This document shows, piece by piece, positions 8,039 to 16,842 of a DNA stretch of 64,000 bases. Below the pieces are notes generated by a model. It made no database searches, was not told the DNA's origin, and saw only the letters and a program-made list of their open reading frames with translations. Positions within the stretch are counted from its first letter, which is position 1. Each line of letters starts with the position of its first letter. The position numbers and the translations under genes are program-made. The stretch is taken from NCBI GenBank assembly GCA_021737565.1, contig JAIPDS010000003.1, forward strand, positions 1 to 64,000, in the 5' to 3' direction. The stretch is from Desulfobacteraceae bacterium. GTDB lineage: Bacteria > Desulfobacterota > Desulfobacteria > Desulfobacterales > Desulfosalsimonadaceae.

Positions 8039-8460
8039 TACAGCATCCCTGTATGCGGTCTGGAGTTAATAAATTCATTTATCTTCCTTATGAGTTTCGT
8101 GCCAAGGGCGGTATTGCCCTGAATAAGCTCCACAAAATTTTCACTGGGAATACAGAGCACATCCCCGTCGGTAAGCGCCGTTACATTTGCCGTGTACTGA
8201 AAAGGGCTGATAACAGCAGACCATCCAATAATATCGCCTTTTTTATTAAGGGTAAAAGCTTTGCCGTCCCTGTAATGGATCATAAAATGGCCGCGCAGAA
8301 TAATAAAAAGACTGCGCGCCCTGTCTCCTTCACGGATAAGCTGCTCGCCTTCAATTACCCTGATATGATCAAGCAATGGATAAACCTGTGACCATTCCTC
8401 GGGAAGAAGATCCGCAAAAATCTGCAGTTGTTTTATTTTGCCGGAATCCAGATGGTGCAT
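8038..8460 (-). CDS. Cyclic-nucleotide-binding domain protein
   Basis: This 140-aa protein consists mostly of one cNMP-binding beta-roll (residues ~10-125), with IREGDRARSLFIILRG, a glycine-rich GDIIGW segment and ALTDGDVLCIPSENF. There is no DNA-binding domain after it, so it is a stand-alone sensor rather than a CRP-type regulator. The ATG at 8460 is preferred to an upstream TTG at 8505 because AAAGGA lies 9 nt before it. It overlaps the gamma-like gene by one base and is probably co-transcribed with the second Na+ pump, which suggests a role in controlling pump activity or assembly (inference). Confidence 0.75.
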   Translation of the reverse strand: MHHLDSGKIKQLQIFADLLPEEWSQVYPLLDHIRVIEGEQLIREGDRARSLFIILRGHFMIHYRDGKAFTLNKKGDIIGWSAVISPFQYTANVTALTDGDVLCIPSENFVELIQGNTALGTKLIRKINEFINSRPHTGML

Positions 8461-8611
8461 GCAAATTTTTCCTTTAATAACCGCTGTCCGCGATAATCTT
8501 TCCAAAGTTGTTTAAAAGGGCGCCGACAGTGCCATACGCTGATTCCAGTAGCAAGATATCCGGTTAAAGACAAGACAAAACTTAAAATCAAAAAAGCTTT
8601 CCTTCTGCGGG

Positions 8612-9118
8612 TTACCTATAGGGATAGGCCCCGGCAATGCTTTTACCCTTTCTCTTGTTTCTGTTGATCCGCTGTTTCCGCTCCCGGGCGGTCTTTTCCG
8701 CATAAATTTCCATCCACTTTTTGTTAACGCGATTTTCAAAATCGCATTCGAACTGCATCATCTCGGGGTCTCTGGTCATCTCAATGCGATGGTTGTGAAT
8801 ATCTCTGTAATGGGCAAGCCATTGATCAATAGCCTCTTTGACTTCCTGACTATTAGTGGATTTTCTTTTTTCAACCCAATAATCCCTCTCTGAAAAATAA
8901 GCACAAGCGGGAAGTACCAACCTTTGACCCCGTACAACGCTCATCATATGATGAAACAATACGCAGGCCAGACAATTTCCCTTGTGAGGGCAATTGTGCG
9001 CCGGACACGGACAGTCTTCCCGTATCAACAAGTCTTCGACACCTCTTTTATTAATTGCTTCCAAAATGTCGCGATTCATATCAGAATCGATTTCTTTTCT
9101 GGCTATACGATGCTTCAT
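8612..9118 (-). CDS. Cysteine-rich hypothetical protein
   Basis: A soluble 168-aa protein of unknown function. A Cys/His-rich motif near the N-terminus, CPCPAHNCPHKGNCLACVLF followed by HH, may bind metal or a cluster and resembles short cysteine-rich domains of unknown function in Deltaproteobacteria. The C-terminal third is strongly basic (ARERKQRINRNKRKGKS). The start is uncertain: ATG at 9118 is used, but TTG codons at 9136 and 9145 are possible, with a GGGAAAGGA box just upstream of the latter. It stands alone between the pump genes and the flavodoxin gene. Confidence 0.6.
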   Translation of the reverse strand: MKHRIARKEIDSDMNRDILEAINKRGVEDLLIREDCPCPAHNCPHKGNCLACVLFHHMMSVVRGQRLVLPACAYFSERDYWVEKRKSTNSQEVKEAIDQWLAHYRDIHNHRIEMTRDPEMMQFECDFENRVNKKWMEIYAEKTARERKQRINRNKRKGKSIAGAYPYR

Positions 9119-9232
9119 CTTCTCTCTGATTGACAAACCTGACAAATTCCTTTCCCAAATTACACCACGCCAGCACTTGCTGACAGGCTTATTTTATAAG
9201 AGTTTAATAAACCTTAATATCGTTATAAAGCC

Positions 9233-9658
9233 CTACAAACAGGAAGCCCACTGCTTTAATCCATGCATTGCTGCCTCGTCAAAATGCTTATCACAGCGGA
9301 AGCCTTTTTGAACAAGTTGTGCACCTGCCTTCTTGATTACTTTCTCCAGCATGATCACGGCATAACAAAATTTTTTATATTCTGAATCTCCCTTCCCAAA
9401 CACTGCGGCCCGTTTGGACGACAGATCCATACCGCTAATATACTCGTACACGGGGATCATATCCATCTGCAAATTTCCCACACCCCATGTTGAGGCCCCT
9501 AAAATAATAAGGTCTGCCCGGGTCATTGTTTCAGGGGTCGCATCCAATGCATTGACAATCCGGGTTTTATATCTGTCATTGATTTCATCGGCAAGGGCAT
9601 AGGCTATTTCCTCTGTCGCACCGGTAACCGATCCATATATTATGACAGCTCTTTCCAT
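9233..9658 (-). CDS. Flavodoxin
   Basis: This 141-aa protein is a small FMN-binding electron carrier. The phosphate-binding loop GSVTGATEEIA lies at residues ~9-19, the first aromatic loop contains STWGVGNLQMD (~56-66), and FGKGDSEYKKFCYAV (~87-101) corresponds to the second isoalloxazine loop. The length is that of short-chain flavodoxins. It is the most downstream gene of the long minus-strand catabolic region, 73 nt after an MBL-fold hydrolase gene, and may supply electrons to, or take them from, the nearby flavin/Fe-S reductases. Confidence 0.9.
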   Translation of the reverse strand: MERAVIIYGSVTGATEEIAYALADEINDRYKTRIVNALDATPETMTRADLIILGASTWGVGNLQMDMIPVYEYISGMDLSSKRAAVFGKGDSEYKKFCYAVIMLEKVIKKAGAQLVQKGFRCDKHFDEAAMHGLKQWASCL

Positions 9659-9731
9659 GGTCGCTTCTTTGCTAATTGAAAATTTTCCCGCAAATTATTG
9701 TCATAATAACTATTTACAGGAGCTCTGATTT

Positions 9732-10688
9732 CTAAAGCTCAATAATTGTACCTACCGCGTTTAAAACAAAGGCTTCGGGGAACTCCCTTTCAAAAGCCCT
9801 TATGGCCTTGTATCCGGTGCAATGACAAGGTACAAGGACCTCGGGAGAAAATTTTTTCATTTCCTGTACCGTGCTTGCAATAACAGGCTCAAAATGCGGT
9901 CCTGTCAGGTGAAATCCTCCCATAACCGCGTGGATCTTATCGCTGCCGGTTATCTGCCGGGCATAAAAAAGCGTGTTAATTATCCCGGAATGCCCGCATC
10001 CGGTGATCACCACCAACCCTTTATTTCTCACCAGGATCGCCAGCCCCTGATCATCCCTGATGTGGTCCTTATACAATTGCCCTTCCTTTTTATAATAAGT
10101 GGTGGGCATGCCTTTCTCAAAATCCACCTGCCTTGGAATCTCAGTGAGTGTAAGCATGTATCCCCCCGCCAGAAGCGTTGGTTCAGTGACCTCTATAATA
10201 CTGCTCCCCGTAGCCTCAACATCCTCCTTCTTCAATGAAGGTATAGGCACTTCACTGCCGTCGGAAAAACTGTGGATACGTTCTTTAAGGAATGCATGGG
10301 GATGAACAAAGACTTCGGCAGAATGCGGGAGTGACCCCAGCACAGATTTCAATGCACCTATATGATCATGATGGCCGTGGGAAAGAACAAAACTTTCCAT
10401 CTCAGCCGGATCTACCCCCAGTGCTGACAAATTGTGAGGCATTGCCAGGTTCGATACACCGAAATCCATAATAACGGCATGATGATCCTGTCCGTCCCAT
10501 ACCTCGATCAAAAAACTGAGGCCGTGTTCGGCCAGCAGCGGCGGGGTTCTTCTGCCCTCTTTTACCATGGGAGGCCTTAGCACGTGATCACTGTTTTTCA
10601 AAAATACGTCACTGTAATTATCAACCAGCGTGGTAATCCGAACACTGGTTGCCGGCTTTAAAGATGGTATCCGGCCCGTCTTGCCCAT
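9732..10688 (-). CDS. Metallo-beta-lactamase-fold hydrolase (MptA/RFA-P synthase-like group)
   Basis: This 318-aa protein has the metal motif H104-x-H106-x-D108-H109 (SHGHHDHIG), later TGCGHSGIIN, and GGFHL plus PCHCTG near the C-terminus. This layout is typical of the MBL branch annotated as 7,8-dihydropterin-6-yl-methyl-4-(beta-D-ribofuranosyl)aminobenzene-5'-phosphate synthase-like, whose members often have unrelated roles. The ATG at 10688 is chosen over GTG at 10706 because AGAGGTGA precedes it closely. Context suggests hydrolysis of a lactone, thioester or cyclic amide in the pathway, but the substrate is unknown. Confidence 0.8.
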   Translation of the reverse strand: MGKTGRIPSLKPATSVRITTLVDNYSDVFLKNSDHVLRPPMVKEGRRTPPLLAEHGLSFLIEVWDGQDHHAVIMDFGVSNLAMPHNLSALGVDPAEMESFVLSHGHHDHIGALKSVLGSLPHSAEVFVHPHAFLKERIHSFSDGSEVPIPSLKKEDVEATGSSIIEVTEPTLLAGGYMLTLTEIPRQVDFEKGMPTTYYKKEGQLYKDHIRDDQGLAILVRNKGLVVITGCGHSGIINTLFYARQITGSDKIHAVMGGFHLTGPHFEPVIASTVQEMKKFSPEVLVPCHCTGYKAIRAFEREFPEAFVLNAVGTIIEL

Positions 10689-10737
10689 ATTCACCTCTCT
10701 TGTCACCCTGCTGCGTATTGGCCCGGTGTTGGCTTTT

Positions 10738-12696
10738 CTATACCTTGTATGCGGTTGTCACCGCATCGCGCATTGCATCAATTATCATACCCGGCGCCCT
10801 GGAGTCCCCGATATTATATACTGGTATGTTCACCGTCTTTTTAAGCTCTTCATACAATTCATTTTTGGATCTGTTTCCCAAAGCGTATATTACCGCATCC
10901 GCAGTTATCTCCACCTCGGTGTGTTCGCCCTGGCTTAATGGTTTACAGGTAACACAGCCTTTAGATATTTTATTTACCTCGTGGCCGGTTATCACTTCCA
11001 CATTGTGGCCCTCCAGCCTTCGGAAAAAATCATTGCGGGAAATAATATTCATATCACCGGCAATCTGGGGCAGCATATCGATAATAGAAACCTTATATCC
11101 AAGCCCGGCAAGGTACTCCGATGTTTCACATCCTACTAGACCTCCGCCTATCACCGCCACTCTGTCTCCATTAATCTCTTCGGTTCCCTGCAAACATTCA
11201 AATGCTGACAGGACCTGAACATCGCTTTCTATATCAAAAGGCAATATAAAAGGTGCCGCCCCCGTGGCCACGACAATCGCATCAGGATTGCATTCTTTAA
11301 CAGTGCTGGTTGTAACAGTTGTGTTCAGGTTAACCTTAATACCCCTCTTAATGACTTCCATTACCAGATAATCCTTGAAATCTCCTATCTTCTCCTTATG
11401 AGGCGGGACCCGGGCCAGCAACAACTGCCCCCCCAGTTCCTTGTTGGCTTCAAAAAGGATTACCTCGTGGCCCATTTCGTGCAAAACAATGGAATTTTGC
11501 ATTCCAGCCGGACCTCCGCCTATAACCATAACTTTTTTTGACTTGTGCAAAGAAGCAGCAAGTGTATGGGAAAGCTCCTTCTCATAGCCCATCATGGGAT
11601 TAACCGTGCACCTGATGGCCTTGGCCTCAAAAATCCGCCTGGAAGCACAACAATTACATAAAATGCACGGTCGTATTTCCCGGGCTTTGCCCTGGCGCGC
11701 TTTTTTTGCCCAATATGGATCAGCCAGGATTCCCCTGCCAATAACCACAAAATCGGCTTTGCCGTCAGAGATTATTTCATCGGCCTTTTGGGGATCCCTG
11801 ATTACACCCACAGCGGCAACCGGGACATCCACAACCTTTTTAATTTCTCCTGCCAGATATGCTTTCCATCCTTCCTTATAGCCGGACGGCTCAATATGTT
11901 TTTCAGGGGTAAACCCGCTTCCCGCTGTTACATGAATCAGGTCTGCACCCGCCTTTTCAAGCAGACCGGATACTTGTTTTGCCTCTGATAGTGACAAACC
12001 CCCGTTAACAAACTCATCCCCGTTAATACGAAATGACAGGGGATAACCTTTTCCTAAAAGGGACTTGATTTTTTCCACAACTCTTAGAGGAAAACGCATG
12101 CGATTTTCCAGGTCCCCTCCAAATTCATCTGTTCTTTTATTGGTAAGCGGTGAGATAAACTGGGCGAGAAGATAGGCGAATCCCCCATGAAGTTCAATCA
12201 GGTCAAAACCGGCTTTCCGTGCTCTTACAGCCGCCTGTCCGAATTTCTCGACGATTTCGGCAATCTCTTCTTTAGTGAGAGGCTGCGGAATTTCCCCGTA
12301 CGACGAGGTAGGCAGATCAGAGGGACCGCCCGGCCGTATTCCTCCTGTTCTTGCAGAAGAGGTGGCAGCGCCTGCGTGATTGAGCTGGAGCGCGACTCTG
12401 GATTCCGGTGCCGCTTCCTTAATCGTTTCAACTAAACAGGACAGACCGGGCAAAAACAGGTCATCATCTATCCTTAACTGGGTTGCCCCGTTTCGCCCTC
12501 TGGGATAATCTACATTCGCGTTTTCGACAAAAATCAATCCGATTCCGCTCTTTGCGCGTTCAACATAGTAATCAGTCTGCTTCTGGGTGACTTCCCCGTA
12601 TGCCGAAGCAAAATTGGTGGCCATCGGCGCCATTATTACGCGGTTCTCTATCGCAAGATCCCCGATATATCCCTTTGAAAAAAGGTGCCGGTACAT
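10738..12696 (-). CDS. NADH:flavin oxidoreductase / 2,4-dienoyl-CoA-reductase-type enzyme 1
   Basis: This 652-aa protein has three parts: an FMN-binding TIM barrel (~1-340), a linker with Cys ligands for a 4Fe-4S cluster (CILCNCCASRR and a Cys about 11 residues later), and a FAD/NAD(P)H module (~380-640) with GGGPAGMQN and GGGLVGCETSEYL. Such enzymes reduce activated C=C bonds (2,4-dienoyl-CoA, enoates) or oxidise N-methyl amines. A paralogue of nearly the same length is at 21625-23586. It lies downstream of the fumarase genes. In this cluster reduction of an unsaturated dicarboxylate or ring intermediate is plausible but not shown. Confidence 0.9.
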   Translation of the reverse strand: MYRHLFSKGYIGDLAIENRVIMAPMATNFASAYGEVTQKQTDYYVERAKSGIGLIFVENANVDYPRGRNGATQLRIDDDLFLPGLSCLVETIKEAAPESRVALQLNHAGAATSSARTGGIRPGGPSDLPTSSYGEIPQPLTKEEIAEIVEKFGQAAVRARKAGFDLIELHGGFAYLLAQFISPLTNKRTDEFGGDLENRMRFPLRVVEKIKSLLGKGYPLSFRINGDEFVNGGLSLSEAKQVSGLLEKAGADLIHVTAGSGFTPEKHIEPSGYKEGWKAYLAGEIKKVVDVPVAAVGVIRDPQKADEIISDGKADFVVIGRGILADPYWAKKARQGKAREIRPCILCNCCASRRIFEAKAIRCTVNPMMGYEKELSHTLAASLHKSKKVMVIGGGPAGMQNSIVLHEMGHEVILFEANKELGGQLLLARVPPHKEKIGDFKDYLVMEVIKRGIKVNLNTTVTTSTVKECNPDAIVVATGAAPFILPFDIESDVQVLSAFECLQGTEEINGDRVAVIGGGLVGCETSEYLAGLGYKVSIIDMLPQIAGDMNIISRNDFFRRLEGHNVEVITGHEVNKISKGCVTCKPLSQGEHTEVEITADAVIYALGNRSKNELYEELKKTVNIPVYNIGDSRAPGMIIDAMRDAVTTAYKV

Positions 12697-12736
12697 TATA
12701 AAAAACCCCTTTCATGCCAAAAAATTACAAAAAAAA

Positions 12737-13297
12737 TTATGAAGCACGCCGGTATGCTTTAACGCCCTCCTCGTAAAGATCGCCCCCGTAAATATCGTTT
12801 ATTACGATCAAAGGCATATTTTCGACTACCAGCCTGCGAACCGCCTCTGTTCCCAGATCCGAATAGGCAATAATTTCGGCCGAGCGCACAGTTTTGGCCA
12901 TAAGTGCGCCCGCTCCTCCAATGGCAGCCATGTAAACAGCCTTATACTCATGCATGGCTTCTTTGACAAACGGCGCCCGCATACCTTTCCCAATCATGCC
13001 CTTCAAACCATTCTCTATGAGCCTGGGGGTATAAGGGTCCATGCGGTAACTGGTGGTCGGGCCTGCTGCACCAATCGTCATGCCGGGTTTTGCGGGTGTA
13101 GGCCCGACGTAATATATTACCTGCCCGTCAAGATCAAAAGGCAGCGATTCGCCGCTTTCAAGTGCTGCAACAAGCCTTTTATGGGCTGCATCCCGGGCCG
13201 TGTATATAATCCCGCTGAGCAATACACGATCCCCCGCCTTCAGGTTTTTGATCACTTCGGCGTCAAACGGTGTTTGAAGATAAACAGGAGCCCCCAT
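12737..13297 (-). CDS. Class I fumarase-type hydro-lyase, beta subunit
   Basis: This 186-aa protein corresponds to the C-terminal domain of class I fumarases and to the beta subunit of heterodimeric fumarase/L-tartrate dehydratase. Recognisable parts are LLSGIIYTARDAAHKR, IYYVGPTPAKPGM, GAAGPTTSYRMD, GKGMR and AYSDLGTEAVRRL. With the alpha subunit 58 nt upstream it would hydrate fumarate to malate; class I enzymes also often hydrate mesaconate to citramalate. The RBS-like AAGGAG abuts the chosen ATG directly, so the exact start is slightly uncertain. Confidence 0.92.
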   Translation of the reverse strand: MGAPVYLQTPFDAEVIKNLKAGDRVLLSGIIYTARDAAHKRLVAALESGESLPFDLDGQVIYYVGPTPAKPGMTIGAAGPTTSYRMDPYTPRLIENGLKGMIGKGMRAPFVKEAMHEYKAVYMAAIGGAGALMAKTVRSAEIIAYSDLGTEAVRRLVVENMPLIVINDIYGGDLYEEGVKAYRRAS

Positions 13298-13355
13298 CTC
13301 CTTTCCCTTCCCTTTCCAGTTTTGAATTCATTCATTAAATCTTTCCGATGCCTGC

Positions 13356-14195
13356 TTAAAGCTGGATTGTCTTGTGCCTGGAGGCATGGCACTGGATGTT
13401 TACAGCCACCGGTATACTGGCAATATGAGTGGGCATGGTTTTAATATGTACTGCCAGGGCCGTCACCCGTCCTCCAAGACCCTGGGGCCCTATGCCAAGT
13501 AAATTGATTCTGTTTAGCCAATCAAGTTCCAGGCGACCGGTTTCCTCGTCTTCGTTGGGGGTTCCCAGGGGTCTGAAAAGCGCCTTTTTGGCCAGCAAAG
13601 CCGCCATTTCCATGGTGCCTCCCATACCGACGCCGACTATGATTGGCGGACACGGGTTGGAACCCGCCTCGGCTACTCTTTGAACCACAAAGTTCCCGGC
13701 CCCTTCAACTCCTAATGACGGCGCAAGCATCGTGACCCTGCTCATGTTTTCCGAGCCAAAACCTTTGGGAGCCATGGTAATCTCCAGGCAGTCTCCTTCC
13801 ACAAGCTCCAGATGAATCACGGCCGGGGTATTATCCCCTGTATTTTCACGGGTGACGGGATCACAGACGCTTTTTCGCAAATAACCTTCCCTGTAACCCC
13901 TTCTGACTCCTTCATTTACAGCCCCGGTCAGGGAACCCCCGTCTATATGAACCTCTTGTCCCAGTTTAATAAGAACCACTGCCATGCCGGTGTCCTGGCA
14001 TATCGGAATTTTTTCCTCCCTTGCAACACCGGCGTTTTCAATTAACCTGCCGAGAATCTCCCTGCCTGTGGGTGAAGTTTCCTCGGCTTGAGCCCTTTTA
14101 AGGGCGTCAAGAACATCCTCGCCCAGTTCAGTGTTAGCCCTGATAGCCAGATCACGCACAGCCTGCACTATTTTATCTGTATGGATTTCCCGCAT
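13356..14195 (-). CDS. Class I fumarase-type hydro-lyase, alpha subunit
   Basis: This 279-aa subunit carries the 4Fe-4S active site. Three candidate cluster Cys are seen in ICQDTG, SNPCPP and the C-terminal QCHASRH, as in class I fumarases and tartrate dehydratase alpha subunits. [10 protein letters not shown] and [11 protein letters not shown] are also typical. These hydro-lyases are oxygen-sensitive, consistent with an anaerobe. The gene lies between frdB and the beta subunit, so it probably acts on the product of the adjacent FrdCAB complex: fumarate to malate, or mesaconate to citramalate. Confidence 0.93.
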   Translation of the reverse strand: MREIHTDKIVQAVRDLAIRANTELGEDVLDALKRAQAEETSPTGREILGRLIENAGVAREEKIPICQDTGMAVVLIKLGQEVHIDGGSLTGAVNEGVRRGYREGYLRKSVCDPVTRENTGDNTPAVIHLELVEGDCLEITMAPKGFGSENMSRVTMLAPSLGVEGAGNFVVQRVAEAGSNPCPPIIVGVGMGGTMEMAALLAKKALFRPLGTPNEDEETGRLELDWLNRINLLGIGPQGLGGRVTALAVHIKTMPTHIASIPVAVNIQCHASRHKTIQL

Positions 14196-14271
14196 TTGCC
14201 TTTTCCGTAAAAACCCAAAGTTTCACGATATGCATCACATGTTATCTCCGCATATGAGACAACAAACTTTT

Positions 14272-14991
14272 TTATTCCTCTTGGAGCGCACCGGCTTTAG
14301 CAAGCGCTATAAAATGGGCCACGTCAATTTGTTTTGGACATACAAAAGAACAGGCAAAGGAAGAATGGCAGCGATAAACCCCGTGCTCGCTGAATAGGCA
14401 GCTCAATCTTTCTTGCTTTTCCAGTTCCCTCGGATCCATGGCCCGTACAATGGCGGCCAGCATGGCGTTTGGGCCGAGAAACTTCCTGGTGCTGGAAATA
14501 CAGGCTGAAGTACAGCAAAAACAATTAATACATCGCGTGGCCTCCAGGTAGCGCTCCATTAATTTCGGGGAGATTTGATGTTCCTTGCCCCCGGCGGGCG
14601 GGGGCTTGGGATTTATAATAAAGGGCTTTACCTTATGAACACGCTCATAGGCTTTTTCCATATCTATAACCAGATCCCGAACAACAGGTGCCACGTTGTC
14701 AAGCGGCTCAACATCAAAGGTGGTTGTCTTAAACAAATCAACGGCATTTTCCACAAGAAGTTCACAGGCCAAAAGCGGCTTGCCGTTAATTTTTACTGAA
14801 CATGCCCCGCACTGTCCATGTTCACAGGAAGAAGACCATGTAAGAGTCGGATCATCCTCATCGTTGATTTTCCTGAAAAGGTCGACAAACCTCGTTATAC
14901 CTCCTGCTTTTAACCGGTAAGTTTGAACCCGCGATTTTTTTTCTTCAGGATCATATCTGTGAATATTTAACGTTATATCGTATGTTCCCAT
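14272..14991 (-). CDS. frdB: Fumarate reductase/succinate dehydrogenase iron-sulfur subunit
   Basis: This 239-aa electron-transfer subunit has three cluster sites: CEHGQCGACSVKINGKPLLA followed by Cys for 2Fe-2S; CINCFCCTSAC for 4Fe-4S, with one extra Cys; and CHSSFACSFVCPKQI for the remaining cluster. It passes electrons between the FrdA flavin and the membrane cytochrome b. The gene order in the direction of transcription is frdC, frdA, frdB, as in Wolinella-type complexes. Confidence 0.95.
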   Translation of the reverse strand: MGTYDITLNIHRYDPEEKKSRVQTYRLKAGGITRFVDLFRKINDEDDPTLTWSSSCEHGQCGACSVKINGKPLLACELLVENAVDLFKTTTFDVEPLDNVAPVVRDLVIDMEKAYERVHKVKPFIINPKPPPAGGKEHQISPKLMERYLEATRCINCFCCTSACISSTRKFLGPNAMLAAIVRAMDPRELEKQERLSCLFSEHGVYRCHSSFACSFVCPKQIDVAHFIALAKAGALQEE

Positions 14992-15034
14992 AGAGTCCGC
15001 TCACTTTTTGAAATTTGCCCGAAACAGATCGTTG

Positions 15035-16831
15035 CTAATACTTTCGCTCTATAATATCGAATTTTTCATAATTCACTTCACCCCCGCGGAAAATGCTCAT
15101 ATCGACTTCCCGCCAGCCAATCTCTATTTGTCCGAATTGCGGCATGCTTAAAATAGTATGATAATTAAATTCCTCGCTGCGGTTCGGGTAATCATCCCGG
15201 AAATGGGCCCCCCTCGATTCCTTCCGATGCATGGCGGCCTCGCTGATTGCAATGGAAATTGTCAAAAGATTGTCAAGTTCCCACCTGCTCATCAATTCCT
15301 GGTTCATGACCAGGCTTTGCCCATTTAATGCCGCCTGTTCAGCCTGTGCCTTTAAATCCAGAATTGTTTCGATCGCTTCGCTTATGTCTTTTTCCGAGCG
15401 GAAGACCCCGACCTTCTGAGTCATCGTACTTCGCAGGGAATTTCTAATCCGGCCTGTGTTATTTTCGCCCCTGGCCTCGAAATAGTCCTCAAATTTTTTT
15501 TTGTATACCTCTCCATTTATATTCTTAACAGAATTCGGCTCTGCATCTATACGCTCTGCAATTCTGTCACCTACAAATTTTCCCATGGTAATCAACTCAA
15601 GCAAAGAATTGGTGGCCAGTCTGTTGAATCCATGAAAGCTGGCAGCCGCACATTCACCCACTGCATACAGACCCTCGATCACCTGCCTGCCGCCATCCTC
15701 AACTTCGCCGAATTCATTGGTCGGGATTCCCCCCATATGGTAATGATTGCTCGGTCTTACAGGGCAAAGCTCAGTTCGCGGATCCAGATTAAGATAATGC
15801 ATAAAAAAACTGTTAACCTCCGGGATCTGCTTTTCATGAACCTCTTTGGACAAATGGCGAAGATCTATCCAGACATGCTCGATATTATGATCCGGATGCA
15901 GTATTCCCCTGCCCTCCCGGATCTCTGATTCAATGGCACGTGCCACCAGGTCCCTGGGGGCAAGCTCCTTCATCTTGGGAGCATATTTTACCATAAAAGG
16001 CTCATTGTCCTTGTTGCGCAAAATTCCCCCGACCGAGCGCAACGTTTCACTGGCCAGAATTCCCGGCCCAACGATTCCCGTGGGATGGAATTGCACTGCC
16101 TCGGGATCCATTACCGGAAGCCCGGCATCCATAACCAGCGCCAATCCGTCGCCGGTGTTTTGCCGGCAATTGGTCGTGACATTGAAAACCTGTCCGCTGC
16201 CTCCCGAAGCTATAACGGTCGCCTTGGCTAAAATTCGTAAAAAGGTTCCGGTTTTTTGAGAAAAAACAATACAGCCAAAACACCGGTCATCCCTGATCAG
16301 CAGCTCAACCGCGACACACTGGCTGATAAACGTGATATTTTGTTTAAGACACTCGCCCCATGTAGTGTCCATAATCCCTTTTCCGGTCCTATCGGCTTCA
16401 AACACAGCACGGAAAGCAGATACCTCCCCGAAATTTCGCGTATGCCCGCCAAAAGTACGTTTGCTCAAACTTCCGTACTGATCCCTGGAAAAATGCATCC
16501 CCCGGTTTTCCAGCCATAATATCTGGTCCCAGGCCGATTCACAGATTTTTTTCACTACATTCTGATCAGCCATGCAATCAGAACCCTTCCAGGTATCAAA
16601 CATATGGAAAGCTAAAGCGTCATTGGGGTCAGAGGGATCTACAGCAGCCAGGCCGCCCTGGGCAGTCGAGGTGTGAGATTTCTGGGGATGGGAAACTTTG
16701 GTCAGGGCTATAATTTTTGCATCAGGCTTTCGCTCAAGAATCTCGGCAGCCACGCGCATTCCGGCTCCCCCGGCACCAATAATTAACGCATCACAGTTCA
16801 TGGTCTCAGTTACTTTTAAGTCAGGCTTCAT
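15035..16831 (-). CDS. frdA: Fumarate reductase/succinate dehydrogenase flavoprotein
   Basis: This ~598-aa catalytic subunit has the FAD motif GAGGAGM, the covalent-flavin His in SHTSTAQGG, substrate-site elements HPTG and RPSNHYHMGGI, and AVGECA near the C-terminus. It interconverts succinate and fumarate; related enzymes also act on methylsuccinate or other C4/C5 diacids. The ATG at 16831 is preferred to an upstream start at 16897 because AGGAG lies 5 nt before it and FAD-domain homology begins shortly after. It lies 11 nt after frdC. Placement beside fumarase, SucCD- and CitE-type genes suggests a dedicated dicarboxylate oxidation chain rather than the housekeeping complex. Confidence 0.94.
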   Translation of the reverse strand: MKPDLKVTETMNCDALIIGAGGAGMRVAAEILERKPDAKIIALTKVSHPQKSHTSTAQGGLAAVDPSDPNDALAFHMFDTWKGSDCMADQNVVKKICESAWDQILWLENRGMHFSRDQYGSLSKRTFGGHTRNFGEVSAFRAVFEADRTGKGIMDTTWGECLKQNITFISQCVAVELLIRDDRCFGCIVFSQKTGTFLRILAKATVIASGGSGQVFNVTTNCRQNTGDGLALVMDAGLPVMDPEAVQFHPTGIVGPGILASETLRSVGGILRNKDNEPFMVKYAPKMKELAPRDLVARAIESEIREGRGILHPDHNIEHVWIDLRHLSKEVHEKQIPEVNSFFMHYLNLDPRTELCPVRPSNHYHMGGIPTNEFGEVEDGGRQVIEGLYAVGECAAASFHGFNRLATNSLLELITMGKFVGDRIAERIDAEPNSVKNINGEVYKKKFEDYFEARGENNTGRIRNSLRSTMTQKVGVFRSEKDISEAIETILDLKAQAEQAALNGQSLVMNQELMSRWELDNLLTISIAISEAAMHRKESRGAHFRDDYPNRSEEFNYHTILSMPQFGQIEIGWREVDMSIFRGGEVNYEKFDIIERKY

Positions 16832-16842
16832 GACAGCTCCTA

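Noticed and set aside
12697-12725. A minus-strand TTTGGCATGAAAGG sequence upstream of the flavin oxidoreductase gene at 12696 resembled a -24 element
   Set aside because: No GC- or TC-like -12 element occurs at the required spacing and no paired GTTAA-N6-TTAAC sites lie upstream, so it is not called a sigma-54 promoter.
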